Source: Rhodoligotrophos sp. CJ14
GTDB taxonomy: Bacteria; Pseudomonadota; Alphaproteobacteria; Rhizobiales; Im1
DNA: 64,000 nucleotides
NCBI RefSeq assembly: GCF_038811545.1
Contig: NZ_CP133319.1
Span: 3,980,001 to 4,044,000 of the forward strand
Direction of reading: 5' to 3'
The translations under genes were made by a program, and so were the position numbers. Shown one piece after another: positions 9,069 to 18,342 of this stretch. The notes under the pieces are model-generated. The model made no database searches. It saw only the letters and a list, made by a program, of their open reading frames with translations, and had not been told where the DNA came from. Position 1 is the first letter of the stretch; the number at the start of each line of letters is the position of its first letter.

Positions 9069-9246
9069 ATGAACTCCTGAACCCCGCGCTTGTGCTCGCC
9101 CGCTGTCCTGTCGCAGGTGTCGGGGCTTCGTTGCCGATTTCCCTACACCATATAGAATTGGCGGGTCGGTGTCGCAAGCCGGCACGGCACCGATCGATGG
9201 TCGCGGGCGAGAACCCGTCCGCAAGGAGCCCAATCGAGGGAACGAG

Positions 9247-9708
9247 ATGCTGAATGACATTTACAACCGCAAGATCCTGGGTTTCGCGGCGGACATTCCC
9301 TTGACCGTAAGGCTCGCCGCGCCCGATGCGACTGCGGTTGCTCATTCGCGCCTCTGCGGATCCAAGGTGACCGTGGATCTCGAGATGGAGAACGGGGTGG
9401 TGACCGCCTTCGGCCACGAAGTGAAGGCCTGCGCGCTTGGGCAGGCCTCATCATCCATCATGGCGCGCAACGTGATTGGCTCAACCGCGAGCGAGCTCCG
9501 CGCCCTTCGCGACACAATGTATGCGATGCTCAAGAATGGTGGCCCGCCCCCGACCGGGCGCTGGGCAGATCTGGCCGCACTCGAACCCGTGCGTGACTTC
9601 AAGGCGCGCCATGCCTCGACCCTGCTGACCTTCGATGCGGTCTGTGATTGCCTCGATCAGATCGAGGCCAAGGCGCAAGTGCCCTCCAAGAGCAGCGCGG
9701 CCGGCTAG
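9247..9708 (+). CDS. Iron-sulfur cluster assembly scaffold protein (IscU/NifU-N-like)
   Basis: A 153-residue protein starting [19 protein letters not shown], with GAGGGAACGAG just upstream. Conserved features of the short alphaproteobacterial scaffold family are Cys in [12 protein letters not shown], Cys in [16 protein letters not shown] (the CALGQASS signature) and a later Cys in [12 protein letters not shown]. Such proteins assemble or carry Fe-S clusters in the cytoplasm. This group is more diverged than canonical IscU and lacks the LPPVK motif for HscA, so it is probably SUF-linked or specialised. It is followed after 3 bp by yidD. Confidence 0.85.
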   Translation: MLNDIYNRKILGFAADIPLTVRLAAPDATAVAHSRLCGSKVTVDLEMENGVVTAFGHEVKACALGQASSSIMARNVIGSTASELRALRDTMYAMLKNGGPPPTGRWADLAALEPVRDFKARHASTLLTFDAVCDCLDQIEAKAQVPSKSSAAG

Positions 9709-9711
9709 CGT

Positions 9712-10029
9712 ATGGATCGCCTCTTCGCCCTAATCGGTATCGCGCTCATCACGACGTATCGTTATACGCTCTCCGCGATCATGGGCCGGACCTGCCGGCA
9801 TCTGCCGAGCTGCTCCGAATATGGGATTGAGGCTCTGCGCCGCCATGGCGCCTGGCGCGGCGGGTGGCTGACCATCTCGCGCCTGTCTCGCTGCCATCCC
9901 TGGGGAACACACGGATTTGATCCGGTTCCGGAGAGATTGCCGGATCACGGTTGGTGCTTCTGGCGGTACGGCAGTTGGTCGCCGGCTCGTGACCATTCGC
10001 TGAACGAAAGAGGCCGCCAGGGCCGGTGA
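9712..10029 (+). CDS. yidD: Membrane protein insertion efficiency factor YidD
   Basis: A 105-residue protein with the family signature: an amphipathic membrane-binding N-terminus (LFALIGIALITTYRYTLS), then CRHLPSCSEYGIEALRRHGAWRGGWLTISRLSRCHPWG with its conserved cysteines. YidD is a peripheral inner-membrane protein that assists YidC in inserting proteins. It is usually next to rnpA and yidC but in this order is often next to folE and the scaffold gene, as here. The C-terminal 30 residues are poorly conserved and overlap a hairpin. Confidence 0.92.
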   Translation: MDRLFALIGIALITTYRYTLSAIMGRTCRHLPSCSEYGIEALRRHGAWRGGWLTISRLSRCHPWGTHGFDPVPERLPDHGWCFWRYGSWSPARDHSLNERGRQGR

Positions 10030-10048
10030 ACGGCACGGACGGCCTCTT
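10008..10048. terminator. Hairpin between yidD and the beta-barrel gene
   Basis: AAGAGGCCG and CGGCCTCTT form a perfect 9-bp stem around a 23-nt loop, ending in TTCTC. It overlaps the last codons of yidD and sits between convergent genes, so it may act as a bidirectional terminator. The long loop and weak T tract make this uncertain. Confidence 0.4.
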
Positions 10049-10145
10049 CTCGAAGTGGCCTCTCGAACACGAGGCAATTCTCGCGGGCTGGCGGTAAACA
10101 CGCCGTAAACATTCACCCCTTGTGTGAATTGCCCCCGCGGTCGCC

Positions 10146-10880
10146 TCAGAGGGCAGGCAGCTGGTAGACCAGGGCGGCACGGAACGTATGAAAGTCGCTC
10201 GTGCTCAGCATGCCTTGGCTGCCCTTGACGCTGAAGTCGAACCGCTTCGGGTCGAGCTGGGTATAGAGATATTCGCCGCGCAGCGAGATATTGTCCGTGA
10301 GCTTTGCCTCGATACCCCCGCCATAGGTGAAGCCCGTGACCAACTCCTTGTCCGTTCCCCATTGGCTGGTTCTGACCGCCATATCGGCAAGCGCGAGCCC
10401 ACCGGTCGCATAGAACAGCACATTGGGTGCTGGGGTGAAGCCGACCCGACCGCGCAGGGTGGAGAATTGGCCGACTTCTCCCACCACCGCATCGGATCCG
10501 GAAGTGCCAGAACGGCCAGCAATATTCCCGAAGCTTGTGTCGGCTTCCAGGCCAAGCACGACGGCATCGAACTGAGCATCAGCCCCGGCCAGCACACCGA
10601 GCGAGTAGCCCTCTGCATCGAATGAACGGGTCGTGCCGTTGGTGAACTGGCTTTTGCCGCTCAACTGGCTATTGCTGCCGACGATACCCACATGAAACCC
10701 CTGCCATCCTGGCAAGGCGTGCTCGTCCTGGTCCGAAGGCACGGCGCTATACTGGACAGGCTGGTAGCTCGGTTCCGTCGGCGGCAGGTCTGCGGCCAGC
10801 AGCTGATTGGCTGCGGCGGCGGATAGGACCATGGCGAACGGGAGCGATTTGAAGGATCGGCGGGTCCTTGGAAAACACAT
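10146..10880 (-). CDS. Outer membrane beta-barrel protein (Omp25/RopB-like)
   Basis: A 244-residue protein with a signal peptide cleaved near LLAAD, a Pro-rich spacer and an eight-strand-type barrel. Seen: alternating strands with Gly-Gly turns (GFHVGIVGSNS, GYSLGVLAGADAQF, RGRVGFTPAPNVLFYATGGLALADM), SLRGEYLYTQLD, and the terminal strand FHTFRAALVYQL ending in Leu as BAM substrates require. Related proteins are abundant Hyphomicrobiales outer-membrane proteins linking envelope and peptidoglycan. It has only about 28% length overlap in style with the second barrel protein in this window, so the two are distant paralogues at best. Confidence 0.82.
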   Translation of the reverse strand: MCFPRTRRSFKSLPFAMVLSAAAANQLLAADLPPTEPSYQPVQYSAVPSDQDEHALPGWQGFHVGIVGSNSQLSGKSQFTNGTTRSFDAEGYSLGVLAGADAQFDAVVLGLEADTSFGNIAGRSGTSGSDAVVGEVGQFSTLRGRVGFTPAPNVLFYATGGLALADMAVRTSQWGTDKELVTGFTYGGGIEAKLTDNISLRGEYLYTQLDPKRFDFSVKGSQGMLSTSDFHTFRAALVYQLPAL

Positions 10881-11240
10881 AGGAACCTACTTTCAAACTG
10901 ACTATCCGAAACACGACTGCATGAATGCAGCTGGATTTGTACCAGCCGATCGCCAGAATGCAACATATGGTTGTGTGTGAGTGAGCCAAGCTTATTCCGA
11001 GAATATAAGTGACCCCAAAGCCTTATCTTTGAAACCCGTAAGCGACGTCTTGGCGGAGCGACTCTATTTCCGATAACCTGTGGTTGTCAGGCCACAGGCG
11101 CGATCCCCAAAGCCGCGATCCACGCCTTGACGCTCGCCCTCACAGAGGCGAAAACCAGCGCCGCTGGTCCGGACGTGACCGGCACCCCGATAACAGCCGC
11201 TTACCTGCCTGGTATGCAGTGAGTGAGCAGGAGAAAACTG
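10881..11240. other. Intergenic region between divergent barrel gene and thrS
   Basis: This 360-bp stretch holds the start regions of two divergent genes. The half near the barrel gene is AT-richer (GAATATAAGTG, AACATATGG) and probably holds its promoter; the half near thrS is GC-rich with no coding-like reading. I see no T-box, riboswitch or repeat. Confidence 0.4.
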
Positions 11241-13184
11241 ATGATCAATCTTTCCTTCCCCGACGGCAGCCGTCGTTCATTCCCGCAAGGTGTCTCCGGC
11301 GCCGAAGTCGCCGCATCGATCGCCAAATCCCTTGAGAAGCGGGCGGTTGCGGTCCTTCTTGACGGAACGCTGGCCGACCTCTCCGACCCGATCGAGAGCG
11401 ATGCCGACATCCGCATTGTGACGCGCGACGATCCGGAGGCCCTTGAGCTCATCCGTCACGATGCAGCCCACGTGCTCGCCGAGGCCGTTCAGGAACTATA
11501 TCCCGGAACGCAGGTCACCATCGGCCCTGTGATAGAGAACGGGTTTTATTACGATTTCGCGCGCAATGAGCCGTTCCATCCTGAGGATCTCGCCGCGATC
11601 GAGGCCAAGATGCGCGAGATCATCGCGCGTGACCGGCCTTTCACCAAGGAGGTTTGGAGCCGCGATCAGGCCAAGGCCTATTTCCGCGACAAGGGTGAGA
11701 GCTACAAGGTCGAGCTGGTCGATGCGATCCCTGAGGACCAGCAGATCAAGATCTATCGCCAGGGCGAATGGCTCGATCTTTGCCGTGGCCCCCACATGAC
11801 CTCCACCGGCAAGGTGGGCAATGCCTTCAAGCTGATGAAGATCGCCGGCTCCTATTGGCGCGGGGATGCCAACAATGCCCAGCTTCAGCGCATTTATGGC
11901 ACCGCCTGGGCCAGTGAGAAGGACCTGAAGGAATACCTGAACCGGCTGGAGGAGGCGGAAAAGCGCGACCACCGCCGCCTCGGCCGCGAGATGGACCTGT
12001 TCCATTTCCAGGAGGAAGGCCCCGGTGTGGTCTTCTGGCATGCGAAGGGATGGACGCTCTACCAGTCCCTCATCGCCTATATGCGCAGGCGTCAGGACGA
12101 TGCCGGCTATCTCGAGGTGAACACCCCCCAGCTGCTCGACCGCGCGCTCTGGGAAGCGTCGGGCCATTGGGAGAAATATCACGAGAACATGTTCATCACC
12201 GAAACCGAGGATGAACGCAGTTTCGCGCTGAAGCCGATGAATTGCCCTGGTCACATCCAGGTCTTCAAGCATGGGCTGAAGAGCTATCGTGATCTGCCCC
12301 TCAAGATCGCCGAATTCGGCCTGGTCCACCGATATGAGCCATCCGGTGCGATGCACGGGCTCATGCGTGTGCGCGCCTTCACTCAGGACGACGCCCATAT
12401 CTTTGTGACACCCGATCAGCTTGCCGAGGAATGTCTTGAGGTCAACGACCTCATCCTGTCCATCTATAGCGACTTCGGCTTTGACGATGTCTCGATCAAA
12501 TTCTCGGACCGTCCGGAGCAGCGGATCGGTGCCGACGAGGTCTGGGATCAGGCCGAGGCAGCCCTCAAGGACGTGCTTGCACGTACCGGCCGTCCTTGGA
12601 CGCTGAACAAGGGCGAGGGCGCCTTCTACGGGCCCAAGCTCGAATATGTCTTACGCGATGCGATCGGGCGCGAGTGGCAATGCGGCACGCTGCAGGTAGA
12701 CTTGAATCTGCCCGGTCGCCTGGGCGCCTTCTACATCGCACCCGATGGTGAAAAGCGTATTCCCATCATGTTGCACCGTGCGATGTTCGGTTCGCTCGAA
12801 CGGTTCATCGGTATTCTGATCGAGCATTATGCCGGCCACTTCCCGCTTTGGCTCGCACCGGTGCAGGTCATGGTCTGCCCGATCGTGTCCGAGATCGATG
12901 ACTACGCGACCGAAGTGGCGAATGCGCTGGCGTCAGCCGGGCTCCGTGTCGACACCGATCTGCGCAATGAGAAGATCAACTATAAGGTGCGGGAGCATTC
13001 CTTGGCCAAGATCCCCGTCATTCTGGTTGTCGGCAAGCGCGAGCGCGATGAGCGCTCCGTGAACGTGCGGCGGTTGGGATCCAAGGACCAGGAGAGCCTC
13101 TCGCTCGATAAGGTGATCGCGCGCCTCGCTGAGGAAGCGGTGCCGCCTGACCTGGCGCGCAGGGAAAAGAAGCGCGCAGCCTAA
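11241..13184 (+). CDS. thrS: Threonine--tRNA ligase
   Basis: Charges tRNA-Thr with threonine. The 647-residue product starts at the ATG after AGGAG; a GTG six codons upstream is less likely. Domains in order: TGS (1-62), the editing domain with [16 protein letters not shown] (HxxxH), the class II catalytic core ([21 protein letters not shown], motif 2 around [21 protein letters not shown], motif 3 near [13 protein letters not shown]), and the HGTP anticodon-binding domain ([17 protein letters not shown] onward). Length is normal. It is a single gene with a hairpin between it and the convergent barrel gene. Confidence 0.97.
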   Translation: MINLSFPDGSRRSFPQGVSGAEVAASIAKSLEKRAVAVLLDGTLADLSDPIESDADIRIVTRDDPEALELIRHDAAHVLAEAVQELYPGTQVTIGPVIENGFYYDFARNEPFHPEDLAAIEAKMREIIARDRPFTKEVWSRDQAKAYFRDKGESYKVELVDAIPEDQQIKIYRQGEWLDLCRGPHMTSTGKVGNAFKLMKIAGSYWRGDANNAQLQRIYGTAWASEKDLKEYLNRLEEAEKRDHRRLGREMDLFHFQEEGPGVVFWHAKGWTLYQSLIAYMRRRQDDAGYLEVNTPQLLDRALWEASGHWEKYHENMFITETEDERSFALKPMNCPGHIQVFKHGLKSYRDLPLKIAEFGLVHRYEPSGAMHGLMRVRAFTQDDAHIFVTPDQLAEECLEVNDLILSIYSDFGFDDVSIKFSDRPEQRIGADEVWDQAEAALKDVLARTGRPWTLNKGEGAFYGPKLEYVLRDAIGREWQCGTLQVDLNLPGRLGAFYIAPDGEKRIPIMLHRAMFGSLERFIGILIEHYAGHFPLWLAPVQVMVCPIVSEIDDYATEVANALASAGLRVDTDLRNEKINYKVREHSLAKIPVILVVGKRERDERSVNVRRLGSKDQESLSLDKVIARLAEEAVPPDLARREKKRAA

Positions 13185-13186
13185 CG

Positions 13187-13220
13187 CAAAAACAGAAAAC
13201 GGGGGCGAATGAAGCCCCCG
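13187..13220 (-). terminator. Terminator between thrS and the second barrel gene
   Basis: CGGGGGC and GCCCCCG pair around a GAATGAA loop. On the minus strand the stem is followed by TTTTCTGTTTTTG, giving a good intrinsic terminator for the barrel gene; the same stem may serve thrS. Confidence 0.75.
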
Positions 13221-13249
13221 CTAGTTCTTGAGAAGCAGGCTCAACCTTG

Positions 13250-14104
13250 TCAGTTGATCGGCAGGTGATAGGTGCCCATCACGCGGATCATATGCGTGCC
13301 TTCGAATTCGGCATTCACGCGGTTCGTCTCCTTCTCGAGATCCACCTTATTGCCGACAGTGTTATATCTGAACTTGTTTGCCTTCATGCCCACGTCGAAT
13401 CCGGTCATGTACAGATACTGTACACCCAGGCCGAAATTGTCTGTCACCTTGTAGTTTACGCCGCCGCCGAACACTGGCGCAAAGCCGTAGCCGTCGTCCT
13501 TGATCAGCCCGTCGACCGGGTTCTCGGCATTGATCTTCGCATGCGCGATACCGAGGCCGCCCGTACCATAGATCAGTACGTTGTCGAAGGCATAGCCGAG
13601 ATTGGCGCGAACCGTGTAGAGCTCATCCAGCTTGGCTTTGGAGCGGAAGCCATATGTGCCCTTATTATAATCTTCTGTACGTTTGGTCAGTTCGTCTTGC
13701 GTCCACTTGTCGTAAGAGGGAAGGTCGGCACCGGCCTTCTTCTTGTCCTTGTCCTTGTCCTTGTCCTTCTTGTAACCACGGCTATCGCTGATCGAGCCGA
13801 ACGACCCGTCGAACTCGGCGCCCAGCACCCAATTGCCGATCTGGTTGTGCAGGCCGATGATGCCGCCCACCATCGGGCCATCCAGACTGTTCAGATGGGT
13901 GAGATCCTTCTCCTTGCCGTTGAGCCCGTAGGTGCCGATCACGCCAACCGAAAGACCCTGCCAGGGCTTGTACTCCTGGGCGACCGGGAGGACCGGCGCC
14001 GGAGCCGGTGGCTCATAGACCGGCAGATCGGCCGCAAAGGCTGGGGCTCCGATAAGAACCGGGGCAAGGGCGGTGGCCCAGGCGGCTTTACGCAGAAAAT
14101 TCAT
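13250..14104 (-). CDS. Outer membrane beta-barrel protein with Lys-Asp repeat loop
   Basis: A 284-residue protein with a signal peptide (MNFLRKAAWATALAPVLIG to about AFAAD), a Pro-rich spacer (VYEPPAPAPVLPV) and a barrel: GLSVGVIGTYGLNG, GGIIGLHNQIGNWVLGAEFDGSF, VRANLGYAFDNVLIYGTGGLGIAHA, FGLGVQYLYMTG and the last strand MIRVMGTYHLPIN. Between strands it carries KKDKDKDKDKKK, encoded by a hexanucleotide repeat and probably a surface or periplasmic loop. The C-terminus ends in Asn, not Phe, which is unusual for a BAM substrate. A decayed copy of its 5' and 3' ends lies just upstream. Confidence 0.8.
   Translation of the reverse strand: MNFLRKAAWATALAPVLIGAPAFAADLPVYEPPAPAPVLPVAQEYKPWQGLSVGVIGTYGLNGKEKDLTHLNSLDGPMVGGIIGLHNQIGNWVLGAEFDGSFGSISDSRGYKKDKDKDKDKKKAGADLPSYDKWTQDELTKRTEDYNKGTYGFRSKAKLDELYTVRANLGYAFDNVLIYGTGGLGIAHAKINAENPVDGLIKDDGYGFAPVFGGGVNYKVTDNFGLGVQYLYMTGFDVGMKANKFRYNTVGNKVDLEKETNRVNAEFEGTHMIRVMGTYHLPIN
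13742..13771 (-). repeat. Hexanucleotide tandem repeat inside the barrel gene
   Basis: Four perfect copies of CTTGTC (read on the plus strand) followed by a degenerate unit. On the coding strand each unit encodes Lys-Asp. Because the unit is six bases, copy-number change would alter loop length without a frameshift. Confidence 0.85.
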
Positions 14105-14182
14105 ACTCTCCTCCGAAACAACAACTCAAATCACTTTGTTCGTGCACGTGTGATGCAGATGGCTTTACAACCGGAAATGGCG
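14102..14182. repeat. Leader repeat, copy 1 (intact barrel gene)
   Basis: The start codon and about 80 bp of leader of the intact barrel gene. It is repeated with scattered mismatches at 14482-14565: both contain CATACTCTCC, CCGAAACAACAACTCAAA, TCACTTTG, CGTGTGAT, TTACAACC and ATGGCG in the same order. It is the outer limit of a tandem duplication and probably carries the promoter. Confidence 0.85.
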
Positions 14183-14360
14183 GCCCGAATGCGGCTAAAT
14201 GCGAGCCAATCTTGGGTGGCGGGTGTCTCGTAAAGGTTGTGACTTTCGGGACACAACGACCCCGTCGGCTGGGCGGGAATGGTCAAGCGTGAAGAGAAGA
14301 GCGGGACGCTCTAGATGGCGGGAGCCTCGAAGATTAGCTGAGCATCGCGCGAGGCGACGA

Positions 14361-14484
14361 GATGGTAGTGCCCATCGGCGCCGGAGCCGACGGCCCATAG
14401 ACCGGCAGATCGGCCGCAAACGCAGAGGCCGCGGCGAGGTCGGGGCAAGGGCTCCCAACCGCGCGATCTTACGTAAAAGTTCAT
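14361..14484 (-). pseudogene. Relic of a duplicated beta-barrel gene, internally deleted
   Basis: Reading leftwards from ATG at 14484, the sequence matches the intact barrel gene's first 40 codons (shared blocks include CATAGACCGGCAGATCGGCC and CGGGGCAAGGGC) but is frameshifted by small deletions. It then jumps directly to a match with the last codons of the gene (GATGGGCAC-TACCATC against GATGGGCACCTATCACC). About 700 bp of the middle are missing. It cannot make a barrel. It is a remnant of tandem duplication followed by internal deletion. Confidence 0.75.
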
Positions 14485-14565
14485 ACTCTCCACCGAAACA
14501 ACAACTCAAAAGTCACTTTGCTCGTGTATGCGTGTGATATGGTGGTGTTACAACCACACATGGCG
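14482..14565. repeat. Leader repeat, copy 2 (relic barrel gene)
   Basis: Second copy of the start-and-leader segment found at 14102-14182, here in front of the relic. Similarity remains high in this non-coding part, so the duplication is fairly recent or the leader is under constraint. If the promoter is still active, it would make a short untranslatable transcript across the relic. Confidence 0.8.
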
Positions 14566-14650
14566 TGAGTGCTGTTAAAACCAAGCAGTTGTGAGATCGA
14601 GAATGCCTCTTGAGGGTTGTATCTTCTGGGCTACAGGGGGGCCGGCGCCC

Positions 14651-16864
14651 ATGCTGCGAGATCTCGCAGGATTCGCTTGGAAGGGCAGCTTTTGGATGAT
14701 GCTCCTCGGGCTCTTTTTTTCAGCGCTCTCCTGTGGCCCCACCCTTGCACAACCAGCGTCCGAGCCGGAACGCCCGGTTCAGGTCGAGCAGCTCCTTAGG
14801 CTCCTTGCTGACCCTGGCGTCCAGGCCTGGATCAAGGCCGAGGCCGGCCGGCCAGCACCGGATAACGGAGGGAGTGCGAACGCTGCAGGAGCGCCCGCGG
14901 CTGCACACATTCATGACCCTGCTGTGCCGGAATCGGGTCGGTGGGCCGGAGACGGACGGATCATTGCCGCAATTGACGGGCGCCTAGCGGCAGCGCGCCG
15001 CCATCTGGCGGAACTGGCAACGGCAATACGCACCTTGCCCGCAGAGCTGAACGCGCTTGCTGGGTTTCTGAGGCAAGAGCGAGCGCAGATCTCCGTCCCG
15101 AAGCTTGCAGCAGCTCTCGCCCTTGCCGTGGTTTTGGGAGGCGCCCTGCAATGGTTGTTCGGCCATGCCACGGCTGGTTTCACCAGCATCGATCCTGTCC
15201 AAGGCCCCGGTATCCGTCTCCGTATCCTCGCAAGAAGACTGGCGCTGGCTTTGGGCTCCTGCGCTGCCTTGGCCGGCGGTCTGATGATCGGCATGTTGCT
15301 GTTCCAGCTGCCCCTCGTCACACGGCACCTCGCCTTGAGCCTGCTCGTGCTCGCATTGGCGCTCGTTGCGACCTGGCGGGTGACTGATGCGCTGTTGGCA
15401 CCGTCTGGAGCTGGTGCAGTGCCGCCGCGACCGTTGCGGGCGATTCCGATGTCGGATGCGGCCGCGCGATTCTGGCGTGCGCGCATAACGCTCTTCGTGG
15501 GCTGGGGTATCCTCACATGGCTCATCATCCGATTGCTCGAGATGCTTCCGCTTCCCACCGGCACCCGCGATCTCCTGACCTATCTGCTGGGCTTCGGCCA
15601 GCTCCTCCTGGCCCTGGAGATGATCTGGGGCAGCAGGCGCTTGTCCGAAATGGAGCAGCAGGTTGATGCAACGGCGTCCGGGACATGCTGGCTGCTATCG
15701 CTCTGGGCGGTGCTGCTTTGGGTGATCTGGGTTGTCGGCGCCATCAGCCTGTTCTGGCTGCTGTTGGTGGCGGTCGTCTTGCCTTTGGCCCTCTGGCTGA
15801 CCAGGCGATCAACCGCTCATCTTCTCGAGCGCGAGGCCGGTGCTGGACAACACGCGAGCATCATGAGCGCTTCCGTTGAACGGGGCCTTCAGGCGTGCCT
15901 GATTCTGCTCGCGATCGGCGTGCTCGCCTGGGCATGGAATATCGATCTCGTGGCCATGACCGCCAATGAGACACCGCACAACCGGATTGTGCGTGGAATA
16001 CTGAACGCTCTCCTGATCCTTTTGGCAGCAGATGTGCTCTGGCATGTCTCCAAGACAGCGATCGATCTGAAGCTCGCTGCCGCCGCCTCCGCCGCGCCGG
16101 AGGATAATGAGGCAATTGCCCGCGCAGCGCGCCTGCGGACCCTTCTGCCAATTCTGCGCAACATCCTGCTGGCGACCATTGTGATCGTCGCGGGCATGAT
16201 GGCCTTGGCCTCGCTCGGCGTCGAGATCGGCCCCCTGATCGCCGGCGCTGGGGTGGTCGGTGTTGCCATCGGTTTTGGCGCCCAGACCCTGGTGAAGGAT
16301 ATCATCTCCGGCATGTTTTACCTGTTCGATGATGCTTTCCGGGTGGGCGACTACATCCAGAGCGGCTCGCACAAGGGAACGGTGGAAGGGTTCAGCCTGC
16401 GCTCGATTCGCCTGCGCCACCAGCGTGGGCCGGTCTATACAGTGCCTTTCGGTGAATTGGGGGCGGTGGAGAATCTCAGCCGCGACTGGGTGATCGACAA
16501 GAGCACCCTGAGCGTGACCTACGACACCGACCTTGAGCAGGTTCGCAAGATCATCAAGGAGATCGGCCAGAAGCTGAAGGCCGATCCCGAATTCGCGCCC
16601 CATATCATCGACACCCTGAAAATGCAGGGGGTGCAGGAATTTGGCGATTATGCCATTCAGATCCGCATGAAGCTCACCACCAAGCCCGGTGAGCAGTTCG
16701 TGATTCGCCGCCGCGCCTTTGCCATGATCAAAAAGGCTTTCGAGGAGAAGGGCATCAAATTCGCAAGGCCCGTCGTTCATGTGGCGAGCGATGAGGAAGC
16801 CAGTGCTGCCGCCGCCCAGCAGAGCCTGAACATGCGGCGAATCGAGGAGGCGGACCCCGCCTGA
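14651..16864 (+). CDS. Mechanosensitive ion channel family protein, large MscS type
   Basis: A 737-residue product from the ATG preceded by AGGGGGG; an ATG 16 codons upstream is less likely. It has a signal peptide (about 15-40, ending TLAQ), a periplasmic region with a helical domain, several membrane helices (about 150-450) and a C-terminal MscS core. The pore helix is VGVAIGFGAQTLVKDIISGMFYLFDD, followed by the beta domain (FRVGDYIQSGSHKGTVEGFSLRSIRLRHQRG) and a cytoplasmic alpha/beta domain. It opens on membrane tension to release solutes under hypo-osmotic shock. The architecture resembles YbiO/MscM-type channels. Confidence 0.9.
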   Translation: MLRDLAGFAWKGSFWMMLLGLFFSALSCGPTLAQPASEPERPVQVEQLLRLLADPGVQAWIKAEAGRPAPDNGGSANAAGAPAAAHIHDPAVPESGRWAGDGRIIAAIDGRLAAARRHLAELATAIRTLPAELNALAGFLRQERAQISVPKLAAALALAVVLGGALQWLFGHATAGFTSIDPVQGPGIRLRILARRLALALGSCAALAGGLMIGMLLFQLPLVTRHLALSLLVLALALVATWRVTDALLAPSGAGAVPPRPLRAIPMSDAAARFWRARITLFVGWGILTWLIIRLLEMLPLPTGTRDLLTYLLGFGQLLLALEMIWGSRRLSEMEQQVDATASGTCWLLSLWAVLLWVIWVVGAISLFWLLLVAVVLPLALWLTRRSTAHLLEREAGAGQHASIMSASVERGLQACLILLAIGVLAWAWNIDLVAMTANETPHNRIVRGILNALLILLAADVLWHVSKTAIDLKLAAAASAAPEDNEAIARAARLRTLLPILRNILLATIVIVAGMMALASLGVEIGPLIAGAGVVGVAIGFGAQTLVKDIISGMFYLFDDAFRVGDYIQSGSHKGTVEGFSLRSIRLRHQRGPVYTVPFGELGAVENLSRDWVIDKSTLSVTYDTDLEQVRKIIKEIGQKLKADPEFAPHIIDTLKMQGVQEFGDYAIQIRMKLTTKPGEQFVIRRRAFAMIKKAFEEKGIKFARPVVHVASDEEASAAAAQQSLNMRRIEEADPA

Positions 16865-16962
16865 TCTCCCCGGGACCCTGTCTCACCGGGTGGCAGGCAC
16901 CTTGACGCGCAGGCGAGATTGTCCAGTTGCCGAGCATCATGAACCAAACCGAGAGAGCCATG

Positions 16963-17571
16963 TCTACAGCCTCTGCCGAAGCGCCTGCCGAGGCGCACAC
17001 CAACGACCTGAGCAGCACCATGAGCCTTTTGCTCACCCGACGCTCTCAGGCGATCGCCAAGCTGACCGATGCAGGTCCGAATGACGAGGATCTGCGCACG
17101 ATCCTGACCGCCGCCGCCCGGGTGCCGGATCACGGCAAGCTCGCGCCCTGGCGCTTCATCATCTTCAAGGGCGAGCGTCGCGCAGCCTTCGGCCGCTTCC
17201 TTGAACGGCACCTGCGCGAAACCCGTCCCGATGCCGGTGACGTGATGTTCGAGAAGGCCCGCACCATCTTCACCGACGCGCCGGTCGTGATCGGCGTGGT
17301 CTCCCGGGCGGCGCCCCATGTGAAAATCCCGGAATGGGAGCAATATCTCTCCTGCGGTGCATCCTGCATGAACATCGTGACCGCCGCGACCGCGCTCGGC
17401 TATGGCGTTCAATGGATCACTGGCTGGTATGCCTATGATCGCGAGGTTGCCTCTCACCTTGGTCTCGCCGATCATGAGCGTATGGCTGGCTTCATCTTCA
17501 TCGGCGGCATGAGTGAGCAGCCCAGCGATCGTGCAAGGCCTGATCTGGCGCAATTGGTCAGCGAATACTAG
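16963..17571 (+). CDS. Nitroreductase family protein (YdjA-like)
   Basis: A 202-residue flavoprotein of the short nitroreductase group. FMN-binding signatures are the early LLTRRSQAIAKLTD and ILTAAARVPDHGKLAPWRFIIF, and later the YLSCGASCMNIVTAATALGYGVQWITGW stretch. Such enzymes reduce nitro compounds or quinones with NAD(P)H. GAGAG precedes the chosen ATG; an ATG eight codons earlier (16939) is possible. It is followed after 8 bp by the HAD gene and then the flavin reductase gene, an apparent three-gene operon with a redox theme. Confidence 0.86.
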   Translation, partial: STASAEAPAEAHTNDLSSTMSLLLTRRSQAIAKLTDAGPNDEDLRTILTAAARVPDHGKLAPWRFIIFKGERRAAFGRFLERHLRETRPDAGDVMFEKARTIFTDAPVVIGVVSRAAPHVKIPEWEQYLSCGASCMNIVTAATALGYGVQWITGWYAYDREVASHLGLADHERMAGFIFIGGMSEQPSDRARPDLAQLVSEY

Positions 17572-17579
17572 GAGCTAAG

Positions 17580-18332
17580 GTGGCAGCAGACGGATCGAGG
17601 ACCCCGGGCAGTGCAGCCCTCAAAGGCATCCTTTTCGACAAGGATGGCACTTTGATCGACTTCCAGAAGAGCTGGGGACCCGTCGTGCGTGCGCTCGCGC
17701 TGTCCTTCGCGCACGGTGACGAGCGTGAGGCCATGCGGCTGATGATCGCCGCCGGCTACGATCCCGAAAGCGACAGCTATCGCTCGGGGTCCGTGGTCGC
17801 GGCGGGAACCTCGGTTGACCTCTGTGATCTCTGGCGGCCGGGCCTGGCGCCCGCCGAGCGCGCCGCAACCATCACGGAGATCGATGCCACTTTCGCGCAA
17901 GCCGCGATCGACCATGCGGTGCCGGTCTGCCCGCTAGATGCCGTCTTTTCGGCTCTTGCGGCGGAAGGCTATGTGCTCGGCCTCGCCACCAATGATGCAA
18001 CCGCCTCCGCGGAACTATGCCTCACCGGCTTAGGCGTGCGGCACCACTTCGCCTCGGTCCACGGATGGGACAGCGTCGCAAACGCGAAGCCGGCGCCCGA
18101 CATGGTGCAAGCCTTTTGTGCCGGCGCAAACCTTGCGCCGGAGCAAGTGGCCGTGGTCGGCGATAACCTGCATGATCTTCATATGGCGGAAGCCGCCGGT
18201 GTTTCGCTCAAGGTCGGCGTATTGTCCGGCAATTCGCGGCGGGAGCATCTGGAGGCCCATGCCGACTTGTTGATTGAAGACGTCTCGTATCTGCCCGCCG
18301 CCTTGAAAGAGCGCGCGCGCATAGCCGGTTGA
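17580..18332 (+). CDS. HAD family hydrolase (phosphoglycolate-phosphatase-like)
   Basis: A 250-residue protein using a GTG start after AGGAGCTAAG. HAD motifs are present: nucleophile FDKDGTLIDF (Asp20, Asp22), motif II LGLATNDATAS, the motif III Lys in NAKPAPDMV and motif IV VVGDNLHDLHMAEAAG. The helical cap between motifs I and II (about 30-110) is of the PGP-like C1 type. It should dephosphorylate a small phosphate ester; phosphoglycolate is one guess. It lies between nitroreductase and flavin reductase genes in the same direction. Confidence 0.88.
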   Translation: MAADGSRTPGSAALKGILFDKDGTLIDFQKSWGPVVRALALSFAHGDEREAMRLMIAAGYDPESDSYRSGSVVAAGTSVDLCDLWRPGLAPAERAATITEIDATFAQAAIDHAVPVCPLDAVFSALAAEGYVLGLATNDATASAELCLTGLGVRHHFASVHGWDSVANAKPAPDMVQAFCAGANLAPEQVAVVGDNLHDLHMAEAAGVSLKVGVLSGNSRREHLEAHADLLIEDVSYLPAALKERARIAG

Positions 18333-18342
18333 GGAGGAGAAT

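Noticed and set aside
11496-12398. Minus-strand frame inside thrS
   Set aside because: Antisense shadow of a certain gene.
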